Origin: Lyophyllum atratum
Taxonomy: Eukaryota > Basidiomycota > Agaricomycetes > Agaricales > Lyophyllaceae
Assembly: GCA_014905825.1 (NCBI GenBank)
Contig: JACGCN010000014.1
Span: 558,001 to 622,000 of the forward strand
DNA length: 64,000 nt
Direction of reading: 5' to 3'
In this document: piece by piece, positions 1 to 10,500 of the stretch
How the letters are laid out: each line of letters begins with the position of its first letter
Position numbering within the stretch: position 1 is the stretch's first letter
Program-made: the position numbers and the translations under genes
The notes under the pieces: model-generated
What the model saw: the letters and a program-made list of their open reading frames with translations, nothing else
What the model was told of the DNA's origin: nothing
Database searches by the model: none

Positions 1-1676
1 CTATCCCGAAGGCCAAGGGCCTTTATCGCGTCTTTCATGACTGCGACAGACCATCAGCAAATGTCGCCATACAAAAGCTCTCGGTGATGGACTTACATCG
101 CCGCATGGGGCACATCCAACCTCGAGCCGCGCGGGAGCTCGTTACCAAGGGTTTGGTCAAGGGGATTGAGCTCGTCGAGAGTGACGAGCCGGTGGAGTGC
201 AATGCCTGCGTGCAGGCAAAGGCGACGCGGAAGCCTGTTCCGAAGGTTCGCGAGGGCGAACGAGCCACGGAGTTTGGCCAGGAAGTATGGTCGGACATCT
301 GTGGGCCTGCCAGTACTACGAGTCTGGGAGGACGGAGGTACTACATCAGTTTTACGGACGATTGCACGAGATGGACAATTGTTTACCTTCTCCGCTTCAA
401 GAGCGAGGCCTTCGCTGCCTACAAAGTCTTCGAGGCTTGGGTCTTGGCTCACTTGAAGGCCCGTATCTTGTGCCTCCATGTCGACCGCGGAGGTGAATAC
501 CTCGACGGGGAATTCGTCGCGTATCTCGAGCTGCAGGGGACTCATCAAAAGCTGGCCGTGCATGACACGCATGAGGAGAACGGAGTCTCCGAACACGTCA
601 ACAGGATCTTGCTTGAGAAGGTCCGAGCCCTTCTCATCGCAAGTGGTCTACCGAAATTCCTGTGGGCTGAGGCTCTAATACACGCTGTCTGGCTCAAGAA
701 TCGCACGTCGACGAAAGCCCTAAACGGCCGTACTCCCTACGAAGCTGTCTACAACGAGGTTCCCGACCTACACGACCTTCCGGAGTGGGGTTGCCATGTG
801 TGGGTGCACGATACGTCGAGCGGGAAGCTGGGTGTTCGCGCGAAGGCTGGGCGCTGGGTCGGCTTCGACCAGGCCAGCAAGGGGCACCGCGTGTATTGGC
901 CGGATAAGCGGAGCGTGACCGTCGAGCGGGAGGTCCGCTTCTCCGAGCAGAAAATGGCAGCAGTGGATGAGGAGGCAGTCGTGCTCGAGGGGGAGGAAGC
1001 GGCTGGTGGCGAGCCCGACTCTGAACCTGAAGCAATTAAGTCAGCTCCGACTACTCCCAAAACAGTTCCGAAAAACCTACCTGAGCCGCCGCCTGCACCG
1101 TGTGCTGTTCGTATTCGCAAACCGACCCAGTATGTCAAAGACATTCGAGACGGCACCGCCACGACCCACGCGCTACCCTCGAGGAAGGGTTTACCTCCCG
1201 GATTACAAGCCCCGCCCCCTGACGAGGAGGCTGTACCCAAGGTTGCCGAGGATAAGGGGGAGTTGGAGGAGGAGATCGATGGGGCGGCGATGGCTGCGGA
1301 GATGTCGGACGTGCACGGGCTGGAACCGAGGAGTTTGGCTGAGGCGAAGAAGAGCCCTGCGTGGCCGCAGTGGCTCGAGGCGATCGAGTACGAGAGACGT
1401 GCGCTCGAGGCGCATAAGACCTGGAGGTTGGAGAAGCCGCCGCCGGGCGCGAACATCGTTGGCTGCCGATGGGTCTTCGCTATCAAGCGCGACGCCGCCG
1501 GCGCCATCACGCGTTACCGCGCGCGACTCGTTGCCCAGGGGTTCTCGCAGGTTCCGGGGGTCGATTTCTTCGATACATTTGCGCCGGTTGCGAAGATGGC
1601 TTCGATCCGGACGATCCTCGCATTCGCCGCACGCATGGACTGCGAGATCCACCAGGTTGATGTCAAGAGTGCCTAG
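1..1676 (+). mobile_element. Ty1/copia retrotransposon fragment (integrase plus start of RT)
   Basis: The reading frame is open from the left window edge (frame of base 3), so the 5' part lies outside. It shows a GAG-pre-integrase HHCC zinc finger (LHRRMGH, then CNAC). The integrase core has an intact catalytic triad: D in VWSDICGP, D in LHVDRGGEY, and E in GVSEHVNR with 35 residues between the last two (DD35E). A Pro/Glu-rich linker follows, then the N-terminal part of a copia-type reverse transcriptase (WVFAIKRD, RLVAQGFSQ, GVDFFDTFAPV). The frame stops at VDVKSA, where the family normally continues into the first catalytic Asp motif and the rest of RT and RNase H. Those domains and a 3' LTR are absent, so the copy is truncated and inactive. 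Confidence 0.9.
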
Positions 1677-2010
1677 ATTGTTACATAACTGCGTCCATCA
1701 TGATGTTAATATTATTGGAGCCGGAAGTTTTCCCGATGCCGGGCTCTTCCTGAGGGTCTGCCAGTGATGGAGATGAATCATACACTCCATACTTCCATCG
1801 TAGACATCGGAGCGACAAGAGCTCCGGTACTCTCATCTGGTGGCATGCCATCATGCACAGATTATCTCTCCATTTCAAATCCCTCAGTTCCATAAAAACC
1901 CCCCTACCAGAGGTGAACATTCCTTATCTCCCATCCCATCACGAAGTGAACACGATGGTCCGTACTCAGAAGCGGGGTACTAGGCTCCTCACTTACCTCT
2001 CCCCACTTAG

Positions 2011-2672
2011 TCCCACACGCCCAAGCCCATCGACATCGGCCAGTGGCAGAAGCGGGACCGAGACGCCAAGATCGAGAAGTTTGTTGCAACGGCAGTCAAG
2101 ATGCCTGGAATGTTTGATCCAAAGGACCCCAAGAAACAACTCATTCACTGGTGCGTACCGTGAATTTACTCGTCACTCTATCTGTGCTGTGAGGCTGAAC
2201 ATGTATGTCGTAATACATAGGCGCGGCGGAGGTGCCTATGAGCAAGCCAATGAATGGCGCTCAACGTCGTTCGACACGCGCAAGTCGGGCAGTACCGATC
2301 CCGAAATTGAAGTCCAGTAAGTTGTCGAATCATGTTTTTAGTCGCAGTCGCCTTATAAGCTCGGTCAGATTGATTAGCAAGGCCTTCGCGGTCTCCTCTG
2401 CTGCTCCCTATCATTGGGAGTCAAAACTAGCAAAGGAGTACACCACGACCCAGGTCTACAATCTTCTGGTTGCTAAGAAGTTCAATCATTATTTGTACAA
2501 CGGAACCGGAAGTGGCTGTCTGACCTGGACGACCGCGTTAGTGAAGCTTCTTGAGACTGAAGGGGTTTTACCCAAAGGTTCTGAGGCGAGCTTTTTGAAG
2601 GAGGTGGCGGAGGTTCGCGCTGATCCCAACTATTGGGTGGCTGATGAACCTGGTGCCAAGTTCTACAATTGA
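2011..2672 (+). CDS. Small hypothetical protein, three visible exons, 5' end unresolved
   Basis: Three exons connect in frame: 2011-2150, 2221-2316 and either 2342-2672 or 2378-2672. Both acceptors keep the frame. Exon lengths agree in phase (2, then 2) and the introns begin GTGCGT and GTAAGT. The middle exon reads AYEQANEWRSTSFDTRKSGS. The last exon encodes a compact C-terminal domain (YNLLVAKKFNHYLYNGTGSG, then CLTWTTALVKLL) ending ADEPGAKFYN. I do not recognise the family; it resembles small conserved basidiomycete proteins of unknown function. The start codon could not be fixed: an ATG at 1954 is nearby but no clean splice joins it. The gene lies just downstream of the copia fragment, which may have displaced its promoter. 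Confidence 0.5.
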
Positions 2673-2761
2673 GCACCACTCCACTGTAGCCGATCAGATT
2701 AATTAGAAACCGTTGTACTATGGAATTCGTACAAGTGACCCTTATCCGCTCACGCATTCGT

Positions 2762-3774
2762 TCATCTAAAGTACAACCCCTGTGACATCCTCCACAGCCA
2801 TCTTTCCTGCCTGAAATATGGTCCACAAATGAAAGGGACCAACGCCTTCCAAAACTCGTCGTTCGTTCCACTGATCGTCTCATCCTCATTCTGCCTCCGC
2901 ATCGCCACATACTCAAACCACGGCGGATAATATCCTGCCCATCCCCAGTCAACGATCCAAAGGCGACCATCTTCACCTACGATGACGTTTCGAAGGTTGA
3001 GGTCCTGATGTGTCAGAACGAGCGGTTCGGAATTGTCGAATAAATCGTTCCTCGAGGGGTCATCTCGAGGCAACTTCTTGGCGTCCATCGCCATCTGGTG
3101 GCGCTTGTTGAAAAAGTCTGAGAGCTCAGAATACGAGGCGAATGGACCGCGGTGAGATTGAACTTGACCAAAGATGGGGGATTCACATATCCGTGCTCCT
3201 TGCGCGCTCAGTGGGCCAGGCGGCGTCGTGGCAGACGCCTTCAGGCGACGGAGCTGACGGACATAGCGGCGCAATGTAAAAGCCACACGGATTTTCCGCC
3301 ACGTCGAAAGAGTTCCCCAAACGTGAGCTAGTGTTGGACCTGGGATGTAGTCCATGACGATCCAGAAGTCCCATTGGCGTTTCACAACGCGGCGGACGCG
3401 TGGGACGGGGATAGTCGTCTCTGCGAACAGGAGGTCGAGCGCGTTCGCTTCTGAGGCGTCTGCAGCGTCTTCGTCCAAGTCTTGGGAACCCTTTGCGACG
3501 GTGCCGGGCGTCAGTTTGACGACACCGGCGTCTGGGTGTAGTTTGGAAGAATTCTTTCTGAGCACGAGGATTTCCTCATTGCTAAGCTGGTCGACGTCTG
3601 ACGGCTGGAGACATGTGCACACCGCTATGTGAGCACTGGCGGATGCTCCACAGGGCGAGCGAATAGAATTTACTCACGACGATGCTCCTCTGTGGTCTCT
3701 TGTCCGGTATCACGGATGTCAGGATGATGTCCAGTGTATCTGCTATCATTCCAAGGAAGGCGTAAAACAGCCAT
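2762..3774 (-). CDS. Aminoglycoside phosphotransferase (APH)-like kinase-fold protein
   Basis: Two exons, 3774-3678 and 3624-2762, joined over a 53-nt GTGAGT...TAG intron; phases agree and the product is 319 aa. The start ATG has a good context (A at -3, GCT after). Kinase-fold landmarks are the hinge-like WIVMDYIPG, the Brenner-type catalytic loop LTHQDLNLRNVIV (H-x-D-x4-N) and the metal-binding segment IVDWGWAGYYP in place of DFG. This is the fungal APH/choline-kinase-like family, cytosolic phosphotransferases that are numerous in basidiomycetes and mostly have unknown substrates. The C-terminus (FWKALVPFICGPYF) fits the usual family end. The substrate cannot be read from the sequence. Confidence 0.8.
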
Positions 3775-5187
3775 TTTCGTGTTCCTTCAGGTGTGTCCAT
3801 TGAAGTGAATGCGTTGGATACTTGGGAGACTTGGAGTGTGGGCCCAGTCAGCACGTAAACCTTATTGCGAGCGGAGCCTGACCTCCCAGAACAAACAGGT
3901 ACAAACCTGGGTTCTCAATTTCAAATAAACTCTGAGCCGTAAATCGCCTGCAAGTCGTGCGAGAACATCCAGTGACTCTCCACAACTTTGCATGGATGTT
4001 GCTTATCTTTCCCCAAATTCCATGCGATTCGAATTGCGGTGACGGTGATATTCTCCCTCGACCGTGTGGTCGGCTTTCAAATCACGCGGCGGCCTCCTAA
4101 GTTGAGATAAATCCCCCCCTACTCGGACGATTCTTCGTCTTTCTCTCCATGACTTTGCATATACATTGCAAGTGCCGGAATACATGAACCCATCTGAAAA
4201 TTTGTCGCATTCACTGTCGATTCACGGTGCTCTTATCGTTTTCGCTTATCCCGCCACTCGCACAAACAGGTACAAATAAGGTCGTCGAAATCGAATTTAT
4301 CGAAGGATTTGATAGCTCATGGCGGTCACGCAGTCCCAACTGTGTGGCCATATCGCGGGGAATTTTTTTTTTTTGAATCAAATTCTATAACACCTTATAT
4401 ACCACAACCACCATCATCAAAAAGTGAAAAGTGATACTCCGAACCCACTCTACGTTGCCCTGCTTGGCAGAACGCTTCGAGAGCGCGAGACTATCTCTTG
4501 AAACCTTCACTTACACTGTCCTCCGCTCGTAGGGCCCACCTGCGTCGTCTGCTTCAGGAAATTACTGTATCAGGCCAGTGGCAGCCACCATCATCAAAAA
4601 GTGAAAAGTGACACTCCGAACCAACTCTACCTTGCCCTGCATAGCAGAACGCATCGAGAGCGCGTGAATATCTGTTTGAAACACCTCACTTGAGCCACCT
4701 TAAGTATACCCCAAATACCCAACTTTTCTTGTACACCCGAAGCACTTTGCGAGCACCATGTCAAGTCAGTCTTCGGGAGCAACACTGTTCCGCGAAGCAC
4801 AGCTCAGGGATATCCTCGTCACGGGCCACTTTCGAGCATCGAGCTACCTTGCTTGTGCTCCATGAGATGTGCCGTGTATACTGTCTGACGTCCAACGATC
4901 CTCCCTGCTCGCCGTCCGCGGTTTCTTCATCAGTCCTGACCACCACGATGCGCCCGCCCGCTTCATTGTCTCAGACTCAACAAGGGAACAATATCTATGA
5001 CTACAATACCGCGCGCCTGTGTCTCACCTCAAAACCTCTCAAAACGCAGCAGCCCGTGATCAATTAGTCATCTTCCCTCTGAGATCCATGTGATGGTTGT
5101 GCAACGGCCGTCCTTCTGGCTTGATTCTACAACTCGTTCCTCACGTTCTGGAGGGATGGACGATTTTTATGGTGCCGTAGGAATTTC
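3775..5187. other. Intergenic, no gene recognised
   Basis: Holds the upstream region of the APH-like gene, a T-rich run near 4370, and the approximately 100-bp direct repeat listed separately. A 15-nt motif, acaaacaggtacaaa, occurs near 3892 and again near 4262. The longest open frame (4690-5067) has no family resemblance or clear coding character and is not called. Confidence 0.5.
4408..4684. repeat. Direct repeat of about 100 bp, period 177 bp
   Basis: The segments starting at 4408 and 4585 align over about 100 bp with few mismatches. Both begin ccaccatcatcaaaaagtga and end around a ttgaaac motif. The 77-bp spacer between them is not repeated. No coding sense is seen; this could be a local duplication or the remains of a transposon end. 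Confidence 0.75.
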
Positions 5188-6604
5188 ATGATACTTAACA
5201 TCATTAAGTCCCTTATCATGATCTTCGGTCTCCTCCCCACCATCCTCCCCCGCTTCTGGTTTGGAGATAAGGAGCTCAAGGTCTCCACCCAGGAAACATA
5301 TGTTGGCATCACTCTTCGCTCAACTGCGCGAAATATTTTTATTGAACACTACAACAAAAAAGCAAGCAAAGCACAGCTGGTTGGAAGAATGATCTTTGCC
5401 CTCGAATCCAAGGTTGGTACTATTCCACCTTGGGAAGCTCGAAGACTGTACACTGCGCTTCTCGATCCCCATCTCATTCATGGCTGTGAAGTCTGTTTGG
5501 ACATTGATGAGGTCCTCAGAAAGAATTTAGAAGCAATCCAACACAGTTTTCTGCGACGGGCCCTTGGACTTAATTCTCAATCCAGCATGCTCGCCCCTCT
5601 CTTCACAGAGACAGCTATCTTACCACTCAGATTTCGTCGACTCATTCTCGCCCTCAAGTATCTGAGATATCTCGTGACTCTGCCCCCGGATAGATATGCA
5701 CATCGTGCTTTCCGAGACTCACTATCTCTCGCTGAGGCTGGAAATGCTTCATGGGTAATGGACCTCTTGTATGTCCTATCAAACCTACCCTTCCGCATTG
5801 ATCTCCCTGATCTCGCAACCATCTCTACCAAGAAGATTGAAGCACTCATCAAGGAGGTACAATCCGGGGCTGAAAAGCATCTCCAAAATGCAATTGATTC
5901 GTCGCCAAAACTGTATCTGCTTCGAAATCGGGTTGAGCCTGATGGAGACAAGCGGCCAAGACTCCAGACTCTGTATTTCCGACACTATCTCAGTGTTCCC
6001 CATAAAGAGCACCGTGTAGCCCTCACCAGAGTTTTATTGTCTGACCATGTTTTTTCTTTGGAAAGGCTAAGATGGCTCGACTCTCGACGGCCGCGAATTG
6101 ACCCCAGCCAAAGATTGTGTCGATTCTGTAAAAAGGAGACCGAGTCTCCCGAACACGCCCTTCTCGCATGCTCTGATCATCAGCCTCTCGTTGATCTGAG
6201 AGCAACCTTCATGGAGAAGATCGCTCGGGACCTTCCCACATTCAGTGTGGGTCTTCCTCAGAATGCTGCTACAGATCTGAGGACTCTCCTTGCTAGCAGA
6301 AAAACAGTTAATCTCCTGGCCAAATTCGTGTTCGAGGTCACATCAATTTATTCCATGAATGAACCTTATGTCCCTTCTCTCCCCTTACACTGTCTGATAC
6401 ACAGTAGTGGTAACAACTGACTCTGCCTCTTGTCCTACTTGACTCTTTAGTCAGACGTTCTGGGACTTCGAATAGCTCGGCGAACGGAGTTGATAGGATC
6501 CGGGACGATGACGTACCCGCTTGCTTGTACGTCGGGATACTTCCGGGAACGCCCTTGTTCAGGAATTGGACCGCTGGGTGTAATATAACATAACATAACA
6601 TAAC
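5188..6604 (+). mobile_element. 5'-truncated LINE (non-LTR retrotransposon), 3' part with zinc knuckle and TAACA tail
   Basis: An open frame of 410 codons (5188-6420) corresponds to the region after the catalytic Y-x-DD block of a LINE reverse transcriptase: NIIKSLIMIFG, a YVGITL segment and the thumb-like region with PPWEARRLYTALLDPHLIHG. Further on is a zinc knuckle, CRFC...EHALLAC, of C-x2-C-x8-H-x4-C form. The endonuclease and RT palm are missing, as in 5'-truncated LINE insertions. A 160-nt 3' UTR follows, ending in a short (TAACA)n array at 6585-6604, a tail type known for LINEs. No target-site duplication was identified. Inactive. Confidence 0.82.
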
Positions 6605-7228
6605 CTTTGTGGCAAAGCCATATAGTAATGTATGTACAGCTGGTAGCAATCCAAAGCATCCAAGAATCATGTGTCTAGTGAAGGTCCAGCTGTAACAGTT
6701 GCTGAGGACGCGCAGTGCACGTCCAAAGCGGAGAATTCCGCATATTATGAGGCGCCAGGTATGCTGGGCCCCGAACTGTAAAGTAGAGTTAGGTGGGTGT
6801 GCGAAGTTGAAGATACTATATGGCTGTGCATCGCGGGCGTTCTATTTGTCGTCGGACTACAACAGTCCGTAACGGTGCTTTCTTGTATTATATAATACTA
6901 GATTCACTCCCATGCGGAGCAACGCCCGCTGCTGTCGTGATGCAACCCGTAACCCATCTTCGGAAGGCGCAACGTGATTGCGGGATGGAACTATGCAGGT
7001 GAACCACCATATCAATTCATCTGCTGTTCATTCATTTTGAATCATGTAGGAGAACCGAAAGTATTGCTCTAGTAAGCATCATTCTCATGAATGTCCAACT
7101 CGAGATGAATGGCCAAACCCGGCGCGGGATGGATTAGAAGTATAAAGGTGAGCCTATGATACCCTACTGTTCCTCAAACTTTTTTAAGTCCCAGCAATCT
7201 TGATCACCATCTCATCCTTAGCTCCGCC
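6605..7228. other. Intergenic, nothing recognised apart from a TATA-like box
   Basis: No coding segment with family resemblance was found between the LINE tail and the small secreted-peptide candidate. A tataaag motif at 7141-7147 may serve that downstream frame. Confidence 0.5.
7141..7147 (+). promoter_or_regulatory. TATA-like box upstream of small secreted-peptide candidate
   Basis: TATAAAG lies 82-88 nt before the ATG at 7229. This is a plausible core-promoter distance, but nothing else in the sequence tests it. Confidence 0.35.
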
Positions 7229-7455
7229 ATGCGTCTTTTCACCATTATCCTCGCCGCTGTTTTGAATTCAGCTCCGTGCCCAATCCCTACAAGTCGTTTT
7301 CTTGAAGGAGTGGTAGTGCCTGCCAGTCCATGTAAAACAGGAACTTGGCTGTACCATCTCTAAGCAATAGATGGTTTTTAGACAAATACATGATTGATGC
7401 TACTTATAAAGAACTGATCAGGTTTGATACACTATTCGAAGGAGAAACGATCTAA
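7229..7455 (+). CDS. Candidate small secreted peptide or truncated lipase-like remnant
   Basis: A short frame starts with a typical signal-peptide stretch, MRLFTIILAAVLNSAPC. Read without splicing it gives 44 aa (stop at 7361). With a 50-nt intron (7332-7381, GTAAAA...TTTTTAG, branch-like ctaag) it gives 58 aa. The second exon then reads MIDATYKELIRFDTLFEGET, weakly like the segment after the signal peptide in fungal class-3 lipases. No catalytic region follows, so if it derives from a lipase it is only the 5' remnant. It may instead be a genuine small secreted protein, or spurious. Confidence 0.35.
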
Positions 7456-7531
7456 CAAAATATGTTCAAGAAATCAGCGCGGTCATCAAGACAACCAATG
7501 TCGACCTCCGCAGCCCATCACCCATCACCCC

Positions 7532-10500
7532 TCACTCCCCATCCACCTCCATCCCCTGCCCACCCGCACCCGCACCCCCACCAAAATCAATCGGCGCAAC
7601 CCTACTCTTCCTCCTCGCATACTCGCTCTGCCTCGCCCTCTTCTTCGCGCTCATAACCACCCCATCACCCGCCGTCTTCCCACCCCCGGCCTTCCCGCCA
7701 AAGCTGGACCTCTGCGCCTTGACCCCCAAACTCGATCTGGTGCGGCCTCCACGCGCTGAGGGTGTCCCACCAGGCGGTCCGCCCATGCCAACCCCCGCAG
7801 TAGCCCGTTGCGACGCCAGCTTCGCGATGACCTTCGATCGCGAGATTCTGGGTTTCCTCCCTGTCATCGACCGCTGCCTTATAGGCAGCACACTCGTCGA
7901 TGGACCCGCATCTTTGACCCCGGACATATCCTCAGCAGCACCATGTTGATTCTGGTCCGGCATACCTGCTGTCAAAGCGAATGCCTCAAATGGTGGTCGT
8001 TTCTTGACTGGCGTAGGAATTCCAGAGGGCATAGTGAGCGGCTTGCTGAATATCCCACCCGGTCTCGGCGACCACGGTCCCGGCCCCTGCGCGGCCATCC
8101 CAGGATCGTTCGTGATCATCCCCAGCGCATCGCCACCCTGTGATTGCTGTATCCCCGCGCCTTCCGCGACAGTTCTCAAACTCGTACCAGAGCCAGAGGC
8201 AGACGGTCGGGCTTTGGCCAGCGAGCTGGCAGTCGGGGCGAGGAGTCGCGAGGAAGACAGCCTCGACGACAGGCGAGAAGATGATGAGCCTGTCGCAGTT
8301 GCATTCGATGTCGACGTGCGGCCCATAGGTCCTGTCGACAGCTTTCTCGCTCCCATGCTGCCCACGCCGCCCAAGGACGGGACCTTATTGGAAGACGCGA
8401 ACGAAGAGCGTGTCCCGATGGATGATACAGCGGCCCCGCTCTTGGAAGAGGCTCCAGTCCCGGTGATGGAGCTACTCCGACTGGGCCTCACGAGGCTGCT
8501 CCGCGTGGAGGATACGGGGCCAAAGGAAGGGAGAGGGGATCTGGAGCGTGAGGAGGTCGTGGATGTCATTGTCGCAGTGACCTTGTCTCTGTCCACGCGG
8601 AGGGAGGAGACTCTGCTGGCGGGAGGGTCGATAGCGGTAGAAGGCCGAGCGTTGCCGATAAGCGGAGCCTTCTTCTGCGCCGGGGCAGGCGGTGCTGCGG
8701 GTACAGGTGCTGCCTTCGATGGCTTCGTGGCGGGCTTAGGTATTCCACTTGCGCCAGTAGCCACTTGTGAAGTTTTCCCTCCACCCCAGACCTTCTGGAC
8801 GAGCGACTTGGCCGAGGACAAGAAGCCAAATCTCGATGGCTTCGATGGTGGTTGCGGTTTTACTATACATTTTTGTTGGTCAGTTTTCACTTCTGACTTG
8901 ACGAGACCGAGATGCAACTCACGCAAAACGCCGCCCCTTCCGATACTAACGCGTCCTCTCGCACCACCGGCGACACCTACGCTGCTTCTTCTCCTCGCCT
9001 TGTTCAATTCGAGTTTCCTCCGAATCGCCTCTTTCTCCTTCCGCCTCTGCTCTTCCTCCTCCGCCTTCGCTTTCTCCTGCTCTTCCTGGGCTTTGGCTGC
9101 ATCTTCCTGCTTCGCAACCTCGACCATTGCAGAAGGGTCAAGCTTAGCACGTTTGCCATCCTCAGCTTCACCACCCTCCTCATCCTCCGAATCGTCATCC
9201 CCAAACGACCCCGGAAGAACTCTCGGCCTTCTCCCACTGCTAATAACACGCGTCGCACTAATCCTCCCCGACGCAGCATCCCCCCCAATCCTCCTCCCAT
9301 ACCTATCCCTCCCAGCCCCATGTCCCAACACGCTCGACTTCCTCTTCTTCCCAGCCCCAGCCCCAGCCCCAGCCCCCGCATCCTTCATCCCGCGCCTCTT
9401 CACAAGCGCATCAATCCCCTCCATCTTGCTAAACTCCTCCGCATGTATCTCATCAAACTTCTCCTTATGCCCACTGCCCTCCTTCGGCGTACCCTTTGCC
9501 TCCCGTGGCCCGAGGGTGCCCACCCCTTGTGTGTGTGCTCCGAGCTGGAGTCTACCGATGAGGTCCATCCCGACGCCAGCGACGCCCTCGCCTTGCAGGC
9601 GCTTGTTCATCTCCTCCAGGACGCTCGCGGCCGCGCTTTTGAATTGCGCGTTGCTGACGTTGTGCTGTGGAAGCGGTGAGCCGAAGACGAAGGGCTCGGG
9701 GGCCGCGAGGTGTGTGGAGGCCGCCGCCGTGGGGCCGGGTGTCCGGGGCGCGGCAGGTTTGAATTTGGGTGCGGAGGGAAGGGAGCCAGGCAGGGGTGCG
9801 TCATCGTGGTCGGTGTCCATCTTGTAGGAAGCAGGAACGGATGACAATGAGGACGAGGCGGAGGGCATTTCGAGAGGCAGCGCGGGGTAGATTCCCTGCT
9901 CGGACTCGCCCATGCTGGGCCACAGGCTGACACCGCGGAAACCGCCGGTAGTAGGTTGGGGGCTGCCCAGGACCAGATCGAAGCTGGTCTTGAAGGGCTT
10001 GAGCTGAGGCGTCCGACCGTATGAGTGGGTGTCATCGTGTGAAACGGGGTTAGAAATCAAGCGGATTGTAGTCGTTGGTTGGTCCTTTCGGGTTGGGGTG
10101 GCTGGAGCGTTGAGGCCGAGGCTCAGACGCGCGTTCGCGGGCACAGGCACACCGGGACGAAGGGAATGTCCAGGGAGCGGTGACGGCGGCTCTGTGGGGG
10201 AAAGCCCGTCGGCACGTTGTGTGAGGTGATCGAACGTAAAATGGTCCGATTGGGGAGGGTTGTCGGCTTGAGGAATAGAGGAATAGGGCGTAGAGTGTTG
10301 AGCAAGTTCGTCGTTCTTGGGAGGGAGGGAGGATAGATAAAGCATGGATTTAGATGAGGAAGACGATGGGAAAGATGAAGACGAGGCAAGAGTAGATTTC
10401 GAGGCGTTGCCCCGCCTCAAACCAAAGGAAGAAGCCAAGGCTTTGATAGACGAGCTCATGCTCGATGCTAGATAAATGAGGAAATGAGCAAGAAAGACAT

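Noticed and set aside
749..1510. 253-codon minus-strand frame opposite the copia integrase
   Set aside because: Shadow of the transposon frame; no family resemblance.
4690..5067. 125-codon plus-strand frame
   Set aside because: No domain, signal or splice context; it begins inside the end of the direct repeat and looks like chance.
6579..6605. Telomere-like or CRISPR-like repeat at the TAACA array
   Set aside because: Only about four short units directly after a LINE remnant; best explained as the LINE tail.
8004..9827. 607-codon plus-strand open frame
   Set aside because: It lies entirely antisense to the SAP gene, is Ser/Pro/Leu-rich with no domain, and arises from the GC-rich low-complexity codons of that gene.
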